Source of the DNA: Acinetobacter ihumii
GTDB taxonomy: Bacteria; Pseudomonadota; Gammaproteobacteria; Pseudomonadales; Moraxellaceae
NCBI RefSeq assembly: GCF_900625095.1
Contig: NZ_LR130760.1
Location: 1,251,224-1,315,223 of the forward strand
Reading direction: 5' to 3'
Length of the DNA: 64,000 nt
Part shown: positions 18,825-29,399 of the stretch, piece by piece
How the letters are laid out: each line of letters begins with the position of its first letter
Position numbering within the stretch: the first letter of the stretch is position 1
Notes under the pieces: model-generated
Databases searched by the model: none
What the model was told of the DNA's origin: nothing
What the model saw: the letters and a program-made list of their open reading frames with translations, nothing else
Made by a program: the position numbers and the translations under genes

Positions 18825-20207
18825 TTATTTAATTCGTAAACCCAACATCGCACTTTGCCCTTGACGAATAATTGAAACCCGTGCAACTGAGTTTTTCGGT
18901 AAAGCAGCGACAGTTTTAGCAAAATCATTGGTATTTAGAATGGCTGTGTTATTGATCTGAGTGATCACATCACCTGAAATAATATTGGACTGTGCTGCCA
19001 GCCCACCACGTGTTACATCCTGCACCAAAATACCACCACGTACATCTAAACGTGATTGTTCGGCTGGCGTCAGGTTGCGAATTGCCATACCCAGTACTGG
19101 ACCATTTTGTTGTGTGGCACGTTCTGAAGTTGCTGGCGTATCATCTGGTGCAGTGGTTAAAGTGGCTGAAATAGTACGTGGTTTTCCATCACGCAATACA
19201 TCTAGCTGAATCGTTTGTTTTGGCATGGTGCGATTCAAATAGTTTAAAAGGTCAGATGTACGTGAAATTGCAGAACCATTATATTTCATAATGATATCGC
19301 CTGATTTTAGACCCGCTTTGGCAGCAGGTGAATCTGGGGCAACTTGAGTAATGAGTGAACCCTCTGGTCGCGGTAAATTGTAAGCATCCGCAAGGTTACG
19401 ATCGATATCCTGTAGCATTACACCTAAGTAGGAACGTGTGACTTTACCCGTGGTTTTAAGCTGTTGCACGACGTCCATCGCGACATCAATCGGAATGGAA
19501 AATGACAAGCCCATATAACCGCCTGTCCCACTAAAAATACGCGAGTTCACACCAACGACTTCGCCACGCTGGTTAAACAGTGGTCCGCCTGAGTTACCCG
19601 GATTTAAAGCGACATCGGTTTGAATAAATGGAACTGAGGTTTCACCCATCATATTTCGTGATTTTGCGCTGACAATCCCTGCCGATGCAGAATAATCAAA
19701 ACCGAATGGCGAGCCAATTGCCAAAACAGGCTCCCCCACTTTAAGCTGATCAACATTACCAATTTTTAAAGATGGATAGCTGGTTCCATCCACTTTAAGT
19801 AACGCCACATCGGTACGTTCATCACTACCAATCACTTTGGCATCAATTTCACGTCGATCCTGCAATGTAATGGTAATACGTGAAGCATCCTCTACTACGT
19901 GATGATTGGTCAGCAAATAACCGTCATTACTAATAAAGAAAGCACTGCCATAGCCAGTTTTTTCCTGCGGGGTTTGTTGTTGTGGAATCACCACCTGATT
20001 GCCAAAAAAACGACGCAAAATTTCTGGTACTTGTTGTTGTAATAACTCTTCCTGAGTCATTTTTTTCACAACATTCACGCTCACCACTGCTGGACTGGCT
20101 TGTTCGACCAAACTTGAGAAATCAACAGGGGTTGCAGCATCCGCTTGTACAGCAGCCATAGTAAATACCATGGCATACATTCCATTTTGTAAATAGCGAC
20201 TTTTCAT
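18825..20207 (-). CDS. Periplasmic serine protease, HtrA/MucD family (Do-like, two PDZ domains)
   Basis: About 460 residues with a signal peptide (to about residue 24, ending AVQADA). The trypsin-like domain has His in TNHHVVEDA, Asp in ERTDVALLK and Ser in LNPGNSGGPLF. Two PDZ domains follow, at about 265-355 and 380-460. This is the layout of DegP/DegQ/MucD periplasmic quality-control proteases. ATG 20207 is used; a GTG at 20222 is possible. Its position between nadB and lepA is that of mucD in Pseudomonas, but the algU-mucABC genes expected between nadB and mucD are absent. Confidence 0.93.
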   Translation of the reverse strand: MKSRYLQNGMYAMVFTMAAVQADAATPVDFSSLVEQASPAVVSVNVVKKMTQEELLQQQVPEILRRFFGNQVVIPQQQTPQEKTGYGSAFFISNDGYLLTNHHVVEDASRITITLQDRREIDAKVIGSDERTDVALLKVDGTSYPSLKIGNVDQLKVGEPVLAIGSPFGFDYSASAGIVSAKSRNMMGETSVPFIQTDVALNPGNSGGPLFNQRGEVVGVNSRIFSGTGGYMGLSFSIPIDVAMDVVQQLKTTGKVTRSYLGVMLQDIDRNLADAYNLPRPEGSLITQVAPDSPAAKAGLKSGDIIMKYNGSAISRTSDLLNYLNRTMPKQTIQLDVLRDGKPRTISATLTTAPDDTPATSERATQQNGPVLGMAIRNLTPAEQSRLDVRGGILVQDVTRGGLAAQSNIISGDVITQINNTAILNTNDFAKTVAALPKNSVARVSIIRQGQSAMLGLRIK

Positions 20208-20464
20208 GTAGCACAAACTCACACACTGGTTCTAGGTTTAACTCAATTGTTTTAGCACAACTTTTTTTTCATTTCCGTAATAATATGTGTATTATTTTTA
20301 GCAATGAAAAAATGTATTCTTCCATTCAATTTTTTGCGTTTTGATCATTTCAGTTTCAAACGTTTGAACGTTTTATTGAAATTTCGAGTTAGATTTAAGC
20401 ATATAGAGTCTTGCCTTTTCTTAAAAAAAAGCGTGTTATTAGCAAACTTTTTGTAAATTAGCTG

Positions 20465-22105
20465 ATGGACATGCCTGATTCAAACACAACTCATCATTTT
20501 GATGTGATCATTGTGGGGAGTGGCGGCGCTGGTTTAAGCCTCGCTTTGTCATTACCAAGTCATTACAACATTGCAGTTCTCGCAAAATCCACGTTGACGG
20601 AAGCCAGTACTTTTTATGCACAAGGCGGTGTCGCTGCGGTACTGGATGAAACAGATTCCATTCAACAGCATATTGATGACACCATGATTGCAGGCGCACA
20701 TTTATGTGAACTTGATGCCGTCAAACAAACGGTTGAAGGTGGACGTCCATCAGTTTATTTTCTTTTAAATCATGGGGTTGAATTTACTCTTGATGAAGAA
20801 GATCAGCTTCATCTGACTCGTGAAGGCGGTCACTCACAGCGTCGTATCATCCATGCAGCCGATGCAACAGGCAAAGCCATTTCGACCACATTGGTACAAC
20901 GCGCCAAAGAACAAAAAAATCTCACAATTTTTGAAAATTACATCGCCATTGATGTCATTACATTACATAAATTAGGGCGAAAAGATCAAAGTAATCGTGC
21001 CATTGGACTGTATGTGCTCGACGAAAAAACTGAAAAAGTGCACACCTTTTTAGCGCCATTTACCGCACTTGCCTGTGGCGGTGCAATGAAAGCCTATCTT
21101 TATACGTCTAATCCAGATATTGCCACGGGTGACGGGATTGCCATGGCTTATCGTGCAGGTTGTCGCGTGGCGAATATGGAGTTTAATCAATTCCATCCAA
21201 CCTGTTTGTATCATCCACAAGCACGATCTTTTTTAATTACTGAAGCCATGCGCGGCGAAGGCGCGTATTTACGCCTGCCTGATGGCGAGCGTTTCATGCT
21301 GCGTTTTGATGAGCGTGCTGAATTGGCACCTCGTGATATTGTAGCTCGAACGATTGACCATGAAATTAAACGTTTAGGGATTCGTCATGTTTGGCTGGAT
21401 ATTACCCATAAACCCGCCGAGTTTATTCAGGAACATTTTCCAACACTTTATACTCGCTTGCTTGAACTGGGCATTGATATCACCAAAGATATGATTCCAG
21501 TGGTTCCAGCGGCACATTATACCTGTGGTGGTGTGGTGGTAGACGAGCATAGCCAGACGGATATCGAAGGCTTATATGCGATTGGTGAAACGTCTTATAC
21601 AGGTTTGCATGGCGCAAACCGTATGGCCAGTAATTCACTACTCGAATGTTTTGTCTATGGCATGAGTGCGGCACAGGATATTCAGAATAAATTTGATTCA
21701 AGTTTTAAATTGCCCAATGTTCCCGCTTGGGACGAATCACAGGTCACAGATGCAGATGAAGACGTGGTAATTTTGCAAAACTGGGATGAATTGCGTTCGA
21801 CCATGTGGAACTATGTGGGGATTGTACGCACGACCAAACGTCTGGAACGTGCCTTACATCGTATTGAAATGCTGAAACGGGAAATTAACGAGTATTATCA
21901 GGACTATCGGGTCAGTAAAAACCTGATCGAACTCAGAAACTTGGTTTTAGTTTCAGAAATGATTGTGCGCTGCGCCATGCAACGTAAAGAATCTCGTGGC
22001 TTACATTACACACTAGATTATCCTGAACTAGGAACAGAACTACGCAAAACCGTACTGACTCCGCCAAGTTTTGAAGTTGAACAACCGTTGGTGAATGTGA
22101 TTTAA
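20465..22105 (+). CDS. nadB: L-aspartate oxidase
   Basis: A 546-residue flavoenzyme oxidising aspartate to iminoaspartate for NAD synthesis. The FAD dinucleotide motif [14 protein letters not shown] is at about 14-27, and the succinate-dehydrogenase-like features [16 protein letters not shown] and [15 protein letters not shown] are present. Length matches the family. It is divergent from the mucD-like gene, with 250 bases between them. An ATG two codons in is an alternative start. A terminator shared with tmk follows. Confidence 0.97.
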   Translation: MDMPDSNTTHHFDVIIVGSGGAGLSLALSLPSHYNIAVLAKSTLTEASTFYAQGGVAAVLDETDSIQQHIDDTMIAGAHLCELDAVKQTVEGGRPSVYFLLNHGVEFTLDEEDQLHLTREGGHSQRRIIHAADATGKAISTTLVQRAKEQKNLTIFENYIAIDVITLHKLGRKDQSNRAIGLYVLDEKTEKVHTFLAPFTALACGGAMKAYLYTSNPDIATGDGIAMAYRAGCRVANMEFNQFHPTCLYHPQARSFLITEAMRGEGAYLRLPDGERFMLRFDERAELAPRDIVARTIDHEIKRLGIRHVWLDITHKPAEFIQEHFPTLYTRLLELGIDITKDMIPVVPAAHYTCGGVVVDEHSQTDIEGLYAIGETSYTGLHGANRMASNSLLECFVYGMSAAQDIQNKFDSSFKLPNVPAWDESQVTDADEDVVILQNWDELRSTMWNYVGIVRTTKRLERALHRIEMLKREINEYYQDYRVSKNLIELRNLVLVSEMIVRCAMQRKESRGLHYTLDYPELGTELRKTVLTPPSFEVEQPLVNVI

Positions 22106-22124
22106 ACGCCAAACATCAATAAAT

Positions 22125-22154
22125 AAATGCGTGGAATATATTTTCCACGCATTT
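22125..22154. terminator. Bidirectional terminator between nadB and tmk
   Basis: Twelve-base-pair stem AAATGCGTGGAA/TTCCACGCATTT (22125-22136 with 22143-22154), T-rich on the plus strand and A/T-rich on the other, located between convergent genes. Confidence 0.8.
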
Positions 22155-22169
22155 TCTATTCCAAATATT

Positions 22170-22769
22170 CTATTTTAAATAGCTTAGTGCTTGCTCAAAC
22201 ACCAATTCAGGGGCTTGTGTCGCGTCCAGACGTTTGACCCGTTCTGGATATAACTGATGTAACTCTTGATAGCCTTCACGCACGCGCTGAAAAAATTCGA
22301 CTTTTTCCTGTTCAAAACGGTCTAACGCGCCACGTTCACGCGCACGCGACATCCCCAGTTCAATCGGCGCATCTAGCCAAAAGGTAATATCTGGCATCTG
22401 TGAGACAAAAGTTTGATTTAAAATACTCAGTTTTTCTTTGCTTAAACCACGCCCCGCACATTGATAGGCATAACTGGCATCGGTAAAACGATCACTGAGG
22501 ACTGTTTTTCCAGCATGCAAAGCGGGAATAATCACCTGTTCCAAATGCTGCGCACGCGCAGCATAAATCAATAAAAGTTCGGTGTCATGCGACATTTTTT
22601 CTTCATGATTGACTGCAAGCAGTAAATCTCGGACGCGTTCAGCCAGTGGCGTGCCGCCGGGTTCGCGAGTTAATACAATCTGTTCACCCTGACGCTCAAA
22701 ATACTCATAAATCTTGCGAATGAGCGTAGTTTTGCCCACCCCTTCCGTGCCTTCAAAGCTAATGAACAT
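22170..22769 (-). CDS. tmk: Thymidylate kinase
   Basis: A 199-residue dTMP kinase. The P-loop is FEGTEGVGKTT (5-15), followed by TREPGGTPLAERVRDLLL and the LSDRFTDASYAYQ DRY-type motif. It is the last gene of the pabC-mltG-tmk unit, 36 bases after mltG. Confidence 0.96.
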   Translation of the reverse strand: MFISFEGTEGVGKTTLIRKIYEYFERQGEQIVLTREPGGTPLAERVRDLLLAVNHEEKMSHDTELLLIYAARAQHLEQVIIPALHAGKTVLSDRFTDASYAYQCAGRGLSKEKLSILNQTFVSQMPDITFWLDAPIELGMSRARERGALDRFEQEKVEFFQRVREGYQELHQLYPERVKRLDATQAPELVFEQALSYLK

Positions 22770-22805
22770 ATAATCTTCCTAAATTTTGAATACTCATGTT
22801 TTTGG

Positions 22806-23879
22806 CTACTCGCTTTTTGATCGAAGCACGGACAAATAATCCTGAACCGCCTGATTATGTTCTTGCAAAGTGGCACTAAATTTATGTCCGCCATTCCCCG
22901 TCGCCACAAAATAAATATTGTTTGAGTTGTCAGGATGCATCGCAGCTTCAATCGCTTTTTTGCCTGGCATTGCAATCGGGGTTGGCGGCAAACCCGACAT
23001 GGTATAGGTATTATAAGCAGTCGGTGTACGCAAATCCTGTCGACTAATTTTTCCTTGATATCGATCACCCATACCATAAATCACAGTTGGATCGGTCTGC
23101 AAACGCATTCCCAGTTTTAAACGGCGTACAAATACTCCAGACACTTGCTCAAGCTCACGGTCCAGACTGGTTTCTTTTTCAATAATGGATGCCATGATCA
23201 AGGCTTCATACTTATTTTTATAAGGCAAATCGGCTGCGCGATTTTGCCATGCTGCATCTAAAGTTTTCATCTGATAATGATATAAATCGGTCAGAATTTT
23301 TTGATCACTTTCCCCTTTGGAAAAGAAATAAGTATTCGGGGCAAATAAACCTTCAGGATGTGAATACGGCAATCCCAATGCTTTTGCGATGTGTTGTTCA
23401 GGTAAATTTACAACTGATTTGGTGATATACCGATCTTTTTTTAGATTGGCAATGAGTTGTTTAAAGGTTGTTCCTTCAATGACCTGAACCCGAATCATTT
23501 GTGCATTTTCAGCATTGGACAACATCACTAGAACTTGTCGAATACTCATGCCTTGAGGGATTTCATACACGCCGGCTTTCATGGTGTCATGAATAAAAAA
23601 TTTCTGATAAATCTTTAAAATTAATGGAATTGAAACCTGATTTTCCTTTGCCAGACGTTCAATAAAATGCGAATACGTATCCCCACTCGCAACGACCAAT
23701 AATTCCTTTTTACCTTTGACAGGATAATTTTTAAATAGATTCATCCATAATAGGCTAAATACAGCAATCACCAATATGCAAAAGACCAGCAGCCATTTTC
23801 TATTTTTCGCAAAAAAACCGATTTTACTTGGCGGCTTCTTTTTGTTCTTGGCTTTAGCTTTGTTCGAAGGTTTTGACAT
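22806..23879 (-). CDS. mltG: Endolytic murein transglycosylase MltG (YceG family)
   Basis: A 357-residue inner-membrane enzyme cleaving nascent glycan strands. A basic cytoplasmic N-terminus (KAKNKKKPPSK) precedes one helix (about 29-48). The catalytic Glu lies in MASIIEKETSLD, and the C-terminal LRTPTAYNTYTMSGLPPTPI motif is diagnostic. It begins 1 base after the pabC stop, so translation is likely coupled. Confidence 0.96.
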   Translation of the reverse strand: MSKPSNKAKAKNKKKPPSKIGFFAKNRKWLLVFCILVIAVFSLLWMNLFKNYPVKGKKELLVVASGDTYSHFIERLAKENQVSIPLILKIYQKFFIHDTMKAGVYEIPQGMSIRQVLVMLSNAENAQMIRVQVIEGTTFKQLIANLKKDRYITKSVVNLPEQHIAKALGLPYSHPEGLFAPNTYFFSKGESDQKILTDLYHYQMKTLDAAWQNRAADLPYKNKYEALIMASIIEKETSLDRELEQVSGVFVRRLKLGMRLQTDPTVIYGMGDRYQGKISRQDLRTPTAYNTYTMSGLPPTPIAMPGKKAIEAAMHPDNSNNIYFVATGNGGHKFSATLQEHNQAVQDYLSVLRSKSE

Positions 23880-23880
23880 A

Positions 23881-24693
23881 TCAGTGAATCTGGTTCAGTT
23901 GAAGGGTATGAAAAAGGTCTACACAAATTTGGGCGTCTAAGGATTTTCCATCAAGATGGGTCACGGCTTTCATCGGGCTGAGAGCATTACAAAAAAACAG
24001 TGCCTGAATATTGGCAATCTCATCCATATCGACAAAACCATGAGCCACAGGCACATTAAGTTTTTCCATACGGGATAAAATTTCCGCTCGCATCACACCG
24101 TGCACGCCATTATAACGAAGTTCAGGAGTAATCCATGTATCTTTTAAATAAATAAAGCAATTACTGCTCACACCTTCCACAATTAAACCTTGTACATCGG
24201 TGACTAAGGCCTCGAGCCATTGTCGTTGATCGGCTTCTTGTTTAAGTAAAACCTGTTCTAGCCGATTTAATGTTTTTAAGCCAACCAAGTGCGGCATACT
24301 CATGCCCATCACCTGATTTAAAACACCACTTGGTATCAATTCAGGTTGAAATGACGTTTGATGTTTCGGATAAAACCAGACATACACATCGGCATGCTGC
24401 TCTGGCAAGCTATAGCCACGCTGCCCCACTCCACGACTAATGATAATTTTTAGCGTACCATCCAAAACATCGAATTGATCCTGTAGTTGTTGCAGACTTT
24501 TTTCAATGAACGACAAATCTGCTTTGAGATATAAATACGCGCAGCTATTTTTTAAACGCATCAGATGTCGCGCTTTTAATTCAAAATGTCCCTGATAAAT
24601 ACGTGCTGTGGTAAAGCATCCGTCACCATAGTGAAAGGCACGATCTTGTAAATCCAGTGCTTCCACTTGTTCTGCATTTTTAAAACACCACAT
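23881..24693 (-). CDS. pabC: Aminodeoxychorismate lyase
   Basis: A 270-residue fold-type IV PLP enzyme making 4-aminobenzoate for folate. DRAFHYGDGCFTT is the classical N-terminal motif; the PLP lysine is in LVGLKTLNRLEQV (about 140); GLIVEGVSSNCF follows. ATG 24693 is preferred over a TTG two codons upstream because GGGA is better spaced. The pabC-mltG-tmk order is common in gammaproteobacteria. Confidence 0.93.
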   Translation of the reverse strand: MWCFKNAEQVEALDLQDRAFHYGDGCFTTARIYQGHFELKARHLMRLKNSCAYLYLKADLSFIEKSLQQLQDQFDVLDGTLKIIISRGVGQRGYSLPEQHADVYVWFYPKHQTSFQPELIPSGVLNQVMGMSMPHLVGLKTLNRLEQVLLKQEADQRQWLEALVTDVQGLIVEGVSSNCFIYLKDTWITPELRYNGVHGVMRAEILSRMEKLNVPVAHGFVDMDEIANIQALFFCNALSPMKAVTHLDGKSLDAQICVDLFHTLQLNQIH

Positions 24694-24858
24694 GTCCAAA
24701 CATCCCGTTGATTTTCTTGCTTAGTTTAAAAACACCTAAGCTTTTTCTATTTCTTTTTTATTCATATAAAATTCATTTTTTATTATTTTTTATGGATAAC
24801 AACTCGCAGTATGCTGCACGCATGTTCAAAACATTTCGATATATTTGAGGGAAAAAAC

Positions 24859-25860
24859 ATGCGTTTAGCACAATTAAAGGTGGGGATTCTAGCGACGTTG
24901 ATCTCAGTGTCATCTTTTGCAGCCACAGACTTTTTAAACGTTTCATATGATCCAACACGTGAACTATATGAAAACTTTAATAAAGAATTTGGTGCGTTCT
25001 GGAAACAACGTACAGGTCAGGATGTCAATTTTAAACAATCCCACGGCGGTTCAGGCAAACAAGCCCGTGCAGTCATTGATGGCCTACAGGCAGATGTCGT
25101 GACCTTGGCTTTGGCAGCGGATATTGATGAAATCGCTAAAAATGCAAAATTGCTCCCGGCGGACTGGCAAAAGAAATTTCCACAGAACTCTACGCCTTAT
25201 ACCTCAACCATTGTATTCCTTGTGCGTAAAGGAAATCCAAAAGGCATTAAAGACTGGGCTGATATTGTAAAACCAGGCGTTGAAATTATCACACCGAATC
25301 CAAAAACATCAGGTGGTGCGCGCTGGAACTATTTAGCTGCATGGGCTTGGGCAAAGCATCAATATGGTTCTGATGCCAAAGCACGTGACTTTGTTCGTCA
25401 GATTTATAAACAGACCAAAGTTTTAGATTCTGGTGCACGTGGCGCAACCACGACCTTTGCTGAACGTGGCATTGGCGATGTGTTACTGGCTTGGGAAAAC
25501 GAAGCGTATTTAGCACAGCGTGAACAACCGGGTAAGTTTGAAATCATCACACCATCACTTTCAATTTTGGCAGAACCACCTGTAGCCATTGTTGAAAAGA
25601 ATGTGAAAAAAGATGGCAATGAAAACTTAGCCAAAGCTTATTTAAATTTCCTGTATTCACCAAAAGGCCAAGATATTGCCGCGAAAAATTTCTATCGTCC
25701 ACGTAATGCAGACATTTTAAAACGTTACAGCAGTACCTTTAAGCCATTAAAACTGGTGACGATTGATAAAGAATTTGGTGGCTGGGCTAAAGTGCAAAAA
25801 CAACACTTTGACAATGGTGGCGTTTTTGACCAAATCGTCAAAGAAAACAATACCAAGTAA
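24859..25860 (+). CDS. Sulfate/thiosulfate ABC transporter substrate-binding protein
   Basis: A 333-residue periplasmic protein with a signal peptide (about 1-22, ending SSFAA). The mature N-terminus [17 protein letters not shown] and the [17 protein letters not shown] and [16 protein letters not shown] segments match CysP/Sbp proteins. It could be either the sulfate (Sbp) or the thiosulfate (CysP) type; sequence alone does not decide. The start has GAGGG about 8 bases upstream. It is the first gene of the sulfate operon. Confidence 0.94.
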   Translation: MRLAQLKVGILATLISVSSFAATDFLNVSYDPTRELYENFNKEFGAFWKQRTGQDVNFKQSHGGSGKQARAVIDGLQADVVTLALAADIDEIAKNAKLLPADWQKKFPQNSTPYTSTIVFLVRKGNPKGIKDWADIVKPGVEIITPNPKTSGGARWNYLAAWAWAKHQYGSDAKARDFVRQIYKQTKVLDSGARGATTTFAERGIGDVLLAWENEAYLAQREQPGKFEIITPSLSILAEPPVAIVEKNVKKDGNENLAKAYLNFLYSPKGQDIAAKNFYRPRNADILKRYSSTFKPLKLVTIDKEFGGWAKVQKQHFDNGGVFDQIVKENNTK

Positions 25861-25885
25861 TCGGTGTATTTAAGGGAGCAGTCGC

Positions 25886-26491
25886 ATGTTACATACAGTT
25901 ATCGTGCCGGGGGTTGGAGGTAGTGAATATCAACACTGGCAATCATGGTTACAACGTGAACTGACCAACTGCTCCCGTGTGCAACAAAAAGACTGGAATC
26001 ATCCAGTCTTGGATGAATGGGTTGATCAACTGCTTGCAACTGTCCAGTTGATTGATCACCCGATTCAAATTGTGGCGCATAGTTTTGGCTGTTTAACCAG
26101 TGTCGCAGCATTGGCTGAACATCCTGAGCTACGAAAAAGAGTCAAGCATTTAACCTTGGTTGCGCCTGCTAATCCAGCACGTTTTGGTGAAGCCGGATTC
26201 GCTCGCAACAGTACTCAAGATTATGCCCATTACTTTCACCAGTTAAAAATTGATGTACCGACCCAACTCATCATCAGTGAAAACGACCCGTGGTTACATG
26301 TTGATGATGCCATGCGTCTGGCTCAGGCTTGGCAGATCAAACCTGTCAATCTTGGGCAAGTCGGTCATATTAATGTGGCTTCAGGCTTTGGTCCTTTTCC
26401 AGAAATTTTCGATTATATTCTTCAGGAAAAACAGCCACATCGACTCATGCCCTATCGTGATCAATATTCAATGATCAAATACGCGATTTAG
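25886..26491 (+). CDS. RBBP9/YdeN-type alpha/beta hydrolase within the sulfate operon
   Basis: A 201-residue cytoplasmic serine hydrolase. The N-terminus TVIVPGVGGSEYQHWQSWL is typical of the RBBP9/YdeN group; the nucleophile elbow is VAHSFGC (Ser66), the acid lies in ISENDPWLHVDDA and the base in GQVGHINVASGFGPFP. It lies 25 bases after the sulfate-binding protein and 65 bases before cysT, all on the plus strand, so it appears co-transcribed with the transporter. Its substrate is unknown; a sulfur-linked ester or thioester is a guess from context. Confidence 0.82.
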   Translation: MLHTVIVPGVGGSEYQHWQSWLQRELTNCSRVQQKDWNHPVLDEWVDQLLATVQLIDHPIQIVAHSFGCLTSVAALAEHPELRKRVKHLTLVAPANPARFGEAGFARNSTQDYAHYFHQLKIDVPTQLIISENDPWLHVDDAMRLAQAWQIKPVNLGQVGHINVASGFGPFPEIFDYILQEKQPHRLMPYRDQYSMIKYAI

Positions 26492-26556
26492 TTTTTTATT
26501 TAGATTTTGTTTAGATTTGCCTGCTATTTGTCAGGCGTACTCTTTTAGGAGTTCTC

Positions 26557-27390
26557 ATGTCGCAGCGATCCCGAGTGCTGCCAGGATTTGGTCTTTCACT
26601 AGGTTTTACCCTAGCGTATTTATCACTCATTGTCCTTATTCCGCTTTCAGCCGTTTTTATCAAATCTTTTGGGGTTGGCTGGGATGGTTTATGGGAAATA
26701 TTGAGTTCAGAACGAATCCTCAAGTCATTGCAGCTTAGTTTTGGTACTGCTCTTATTGCAGCTTTAGTCAATGTTATTTTTGGCTCTCTATTGGCATGGT
26801 GCCTAGTACGTTATACCTTCCCCGGTAAGCGTTTAATTGACGCATTGGTAGATTTACCTTTTGCCTTGCCAACAGCAGTTGCAGGTATTGCCCTCACTTC
26901 GTTATATGCGCCTACCGGCTGGATTGGCCAATATTTGGCACCCTTAGGTATACAAGTGGCTTATACCCCAATCGGGATTACCATTGCCCTGATTTTTATC
27001 GGTATTCCGTTTGTGGTACGGACCGTACAACCTGTACTTTCGGATATCGAAACAGAACTGGAAGAAGCTGCTTCTGCATTAGGTGCGAATCGTTGGCAGA
27101 TTGTCAATAAAATTATTTTTCCGATCTTACTGCCTGCATTACTTACAGGTTTTGCCTTAGCCTTTGCACGTGGTGTCGGTGAGTATGGCTCGGTTATTTT
27201 CATTGCAGGTAATCAGCCATTTAAAACTGAAATTGCACCGTTAATGATTATTTCTCGTTTGGAAGAATACGACTACCCTGCTGCCACAACGATTGCAGTG
27301 GTCATGCTCGTGATTTCCTTTGTAATCTTACTCCTGATTAACCTTATTCAGGCGTGGGCAAGCCGTCGTACTGGGAGAACCGTGAAATGA
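26557..27390 (+). CDS. cysT: Sulfate ABC transporter permease CysT (CysU)
   Basis: A 277-residue inner-membrane permease with six hydrophobic helices. The ATPase-coupling EAA loop is [22 protein letters not shown] strong AGGAG precedes the ATG. The stop codon overlaps the cysW start (ATGA), so translation is coupled. It pairs with CysW as the heterodimeric channel of the sulfate importer. Confidence 0.95.
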   Translation: MSQRSRVLPGFGLSLGFTLAYLSLIVLIPLSAVFIKSFGVGWDGLWEILSSERILKSLQLSFGTALIAALVNVIFGSLLAWCLVRYTFPGKRLIDALVDLPFALPTAVAGIALTSLYAPTGWIGQYLAPLGIQVAYTPIGITIALIFIGIPFVVRTVQPVLSDIETELEEAASALGANRWQIVNKIIFPILLPALLTGFALAFARGVGEYGSVIFIAGNQPFKTEIAPLMIISRLEEYDYPAATTIAVVMLVISFVILLLINLIQAWASRRTGRTVK

Positions 27391-28277
27391 GTTTAGTGAC
27401 CAGCAGCAATGCACTTGCAGTCAAATTACAATCACGTGATTCTACCCGTGAACCAACATGGGTACGTTATACCCTACTGACCATCGCTTTGATCTTTTTC
27501 TTAAGTTGTCTGATCTTGCCCTTGGTTTTGGTTTTTGTAGAAGCTTTTCGTCAAGGAATTGATGTTTATGTAAATGCTCTCACCAATCCAGATACTTTAT
27601 CTGCGGTCAAACTCACACTGCTTACTGCCGCAATTGCTGTGCCTTTAAATGTGGTATTTGGTGTTGCGGCAGCTTGGGCAGTTGCCAAATTTCAATTTCG
27701 TGGCAAATCCATTTTAACCACGCTGATTGACTTACCATTTTCAGTTTCACCTGTTATCGCTGGTTTAATGTTGGTTTTGATGTTCGGTATGCAGGGTTGG
27801 TTTGGACCGTGGCTGATGGATCACGATATTAAAATCTTGTATGCCGTGCCTGCTATTGTACTTGCGACTGTGTTTATTACTGTTCCTTTTGTCGCACGTG
27901 AATTGATTCCTTTAATGGAAGCGCAAGGCACAGAAGAAGAAGAAGCGGCAATTGTCTTGGGTGCGTCTGGTTGGCAAACCTTCAGAAAAGTGACCTTACC
28001 CAATATCAAATGGGGACTGCTGTATGGTGTGATTCTGTGTAATGCCCGCGCAATGGGTGAATTCGGTGCAGTTTCAGTCGTTTCAGGTCATATTCGCGGT
28101 GAAACCAATACTTTGCCCTTACATGTCGAAATTCTCTATAACGAATATACCTACAGCGCAGCCTTTGCAGTGGCATCTTTACTGGCATTTCTGGCCATTA
28201 TTACCCTCATTTTAAAAACATGGGTGGAAATACGTCAGGAAAAACAAAACAACCGAAATGATTCAGCAGCTTCTTGA
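27387..28277 (+). CDS. cysW: Sulfate ABC transporter permease CysW
   Basis: A 296-residue permease with six helices and an EAA loop ([22 protein letters not shown]). The ATG at 27387 lies inside the cysT stop in the ATGA configuration, which fixes this start; a longer reading frame from 27354 would only add cysT-overlapping residues. It ends 10 bases before cysA. Confidence 0.95.
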   Translation: MSLVTSSNALAVKLQSRDSTREPTWVRYTLLTIALIFFLSCLILPLVLVFVEAFRQGIDVYVNALTNPDTLSAVKLTLLTAAIAVPLNVVFGVAAAWAVAKFQFRGKSILTTLIDLPFSVSPVIAGLMLVLMFGMQGWFGPWLMDHDIKILYAVPAIVLATVFITVPFVARELIPLMEAQGTEEEEAAIVLGASGWQTFRKVTLPNIKWGLLYGVILCNARAMGEFGAVSVVSGHIRGETNTLPLHVEILYNEYTYSAAFAVASLLAFLAIITLILKTWVEIRQEKQNNRNDSAAS

Positions 28278-28287
28278 GGAATGACCC

Positions 28288-29349
28288 ATGAGTATTCAAG
28301 TTAAACATATTGAAAAACACTTTGGTGCATTCCACGCACTGAAAGATATTTCACTCGATTTTCCAGAAGGACAATTGGTGGCACTACTTGGCCCATCTGG
28401 CTGTGGTAAAACGACCTTACTGCGTATTATTGCAGGTTTGGAATCCGCAGATTCAGGTCAAGTGTTACTCGAAGGCAATGATGCAACTAAAGTACATGTC
28501 CGTGAACGTCAGGTGGGTTTTGTCTTTCAGCATTATGCGCTGTTTCGTCATATGACCGTATTTGACAATATTGCCTTTGGTTTACGTGTTCGTCCACGTA
28601 ATACCCGTCCAAATGAAGCTGAAATCAAAAAACGAGTCACGCGTTTGCTGGATCTGGTTCAACTTGGTTTTTTAGCAGATCGTTATCCGGCACAGCTCTC
28701 TGGTGGTCAACGTCAACGTATTGCGCTTGCTCGTGCATTGGCGGTTGAACCACGTGTGTTATTGCTAGATGAACCTTTTGGTGCGCTGGATGCCAAAGTG
28801 CGTAAAGAATTACGCCGCTGGCTCAGAACCTTACATGACGAATTGCATATTACCTCTATTTTTGTAACCCATGATCAGGAAGAAGCACTTGAAGTTGCCG
28901 ATCAGATTATTGTCATGAATAAAGGTAATGTTGAACAAATTGGTTCACCACGCGAAGTCTATGAAAAACCATCTACCCCGTTTGTATTTGACTTTTTAGG
29001 TCAAGCCAACCGTTTTGATGGTGAACATCACGATGGCATCGTACAGATTGGTGAAAATAAGATCATCCTGCCTTCAACTGCTCAAGCGCCACAAGGTAAA
29101 GTCATTGCTTTTGCCCGCCCAGATGAGTTACATATTCATGCCCAACCGCATGAAAATAGTATCGAAGCTATTTTTGTACGTGAACTATGGATTGCAGGAA
29201 AAGTGATTGCCGAATTACAGGATCGTCAAGGTCGCTTGATTGAAATTGCACTCAGCCCTGAAGAAGCCAGACAGCATCAATTCAGACCGAATCAAAGTGT
29301 CTGGGTCAGCGCTTCGCAGCTTCACTTATTTGCCGATCAAGTTGCCTAG
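28288..29349 (+). CDS. cysA: Sulfate ABC transporter ATP-binding protein
   Basis: A 353-residue ATPase. Walker [10 protein letters not shown] (34-42), signature LSGGQRQR, Walker [13 protein letters not shown] and switch His in THDQEEALE are intact. The C-terminal TOBE-like domain (about 240-353) is of the usual CysA size. It has GAGGA upstream of the ATG. It energises CysT/CysW. Confidence 0.96.
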   Translation: MSIQVKHIEKHFGAFHALKDISLDFPEGQLVALLGPSGCGKTTLLRIIAGLESADSGQVLLEGNDATKVHVRERQVGFVFQHYALFRHMTVFDNIAFGLRVRPRNTRPNEAEIKKRVTRLLDLVQLGFLADRYPAQLSGGQRQRIALARALAVEPRVLLLDEPFGALDAKVRKELRRWLRTLHDELHITSIFVTHDQEEALEVADQIIVMNKGNVEQIGSPREVYEKPSTPFVFDFLGQANRFDGEHHDGIVQIGENKIILPSTAQAPQGKVIAFARPDELHIHAQPHENSIEAIFVRELWIAGKVIAELQDRQGRLIEIALSPEEARQHQFRPNQSVWVSASQLHLFADQVA

Positions 29350-29355
29350 ATTCAA

Positions 29356-29384
29356 TTTGAGGATGCTGTGTATGCATCCTCAAA
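29356..29384 (+). promoter_or_regulatory. Stable hairpin between cysA and the LysR gene
   Basis: Perfect 11-base-pair stem TTTGAGGATGC/GCATCCTCAAA with a 7-base loop, 6 bases after the cysA stop codon and 15 before the regulator ATG. There is no T run, so it is not a normal intrinsic terminator. It may stabilise the upstream mRNA or lower expression of the regulator; that role is inferred. Confidence 0.65.
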
Positions 29385-29399
29385 AGAGAGATAAAAATT

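Noticed and set aside
27354..27386. Upstream extension of cysW
   Set aside because: It overlaps the end of cysT in another frame; the ATGA overlap at 27387 is the standard coupled start.
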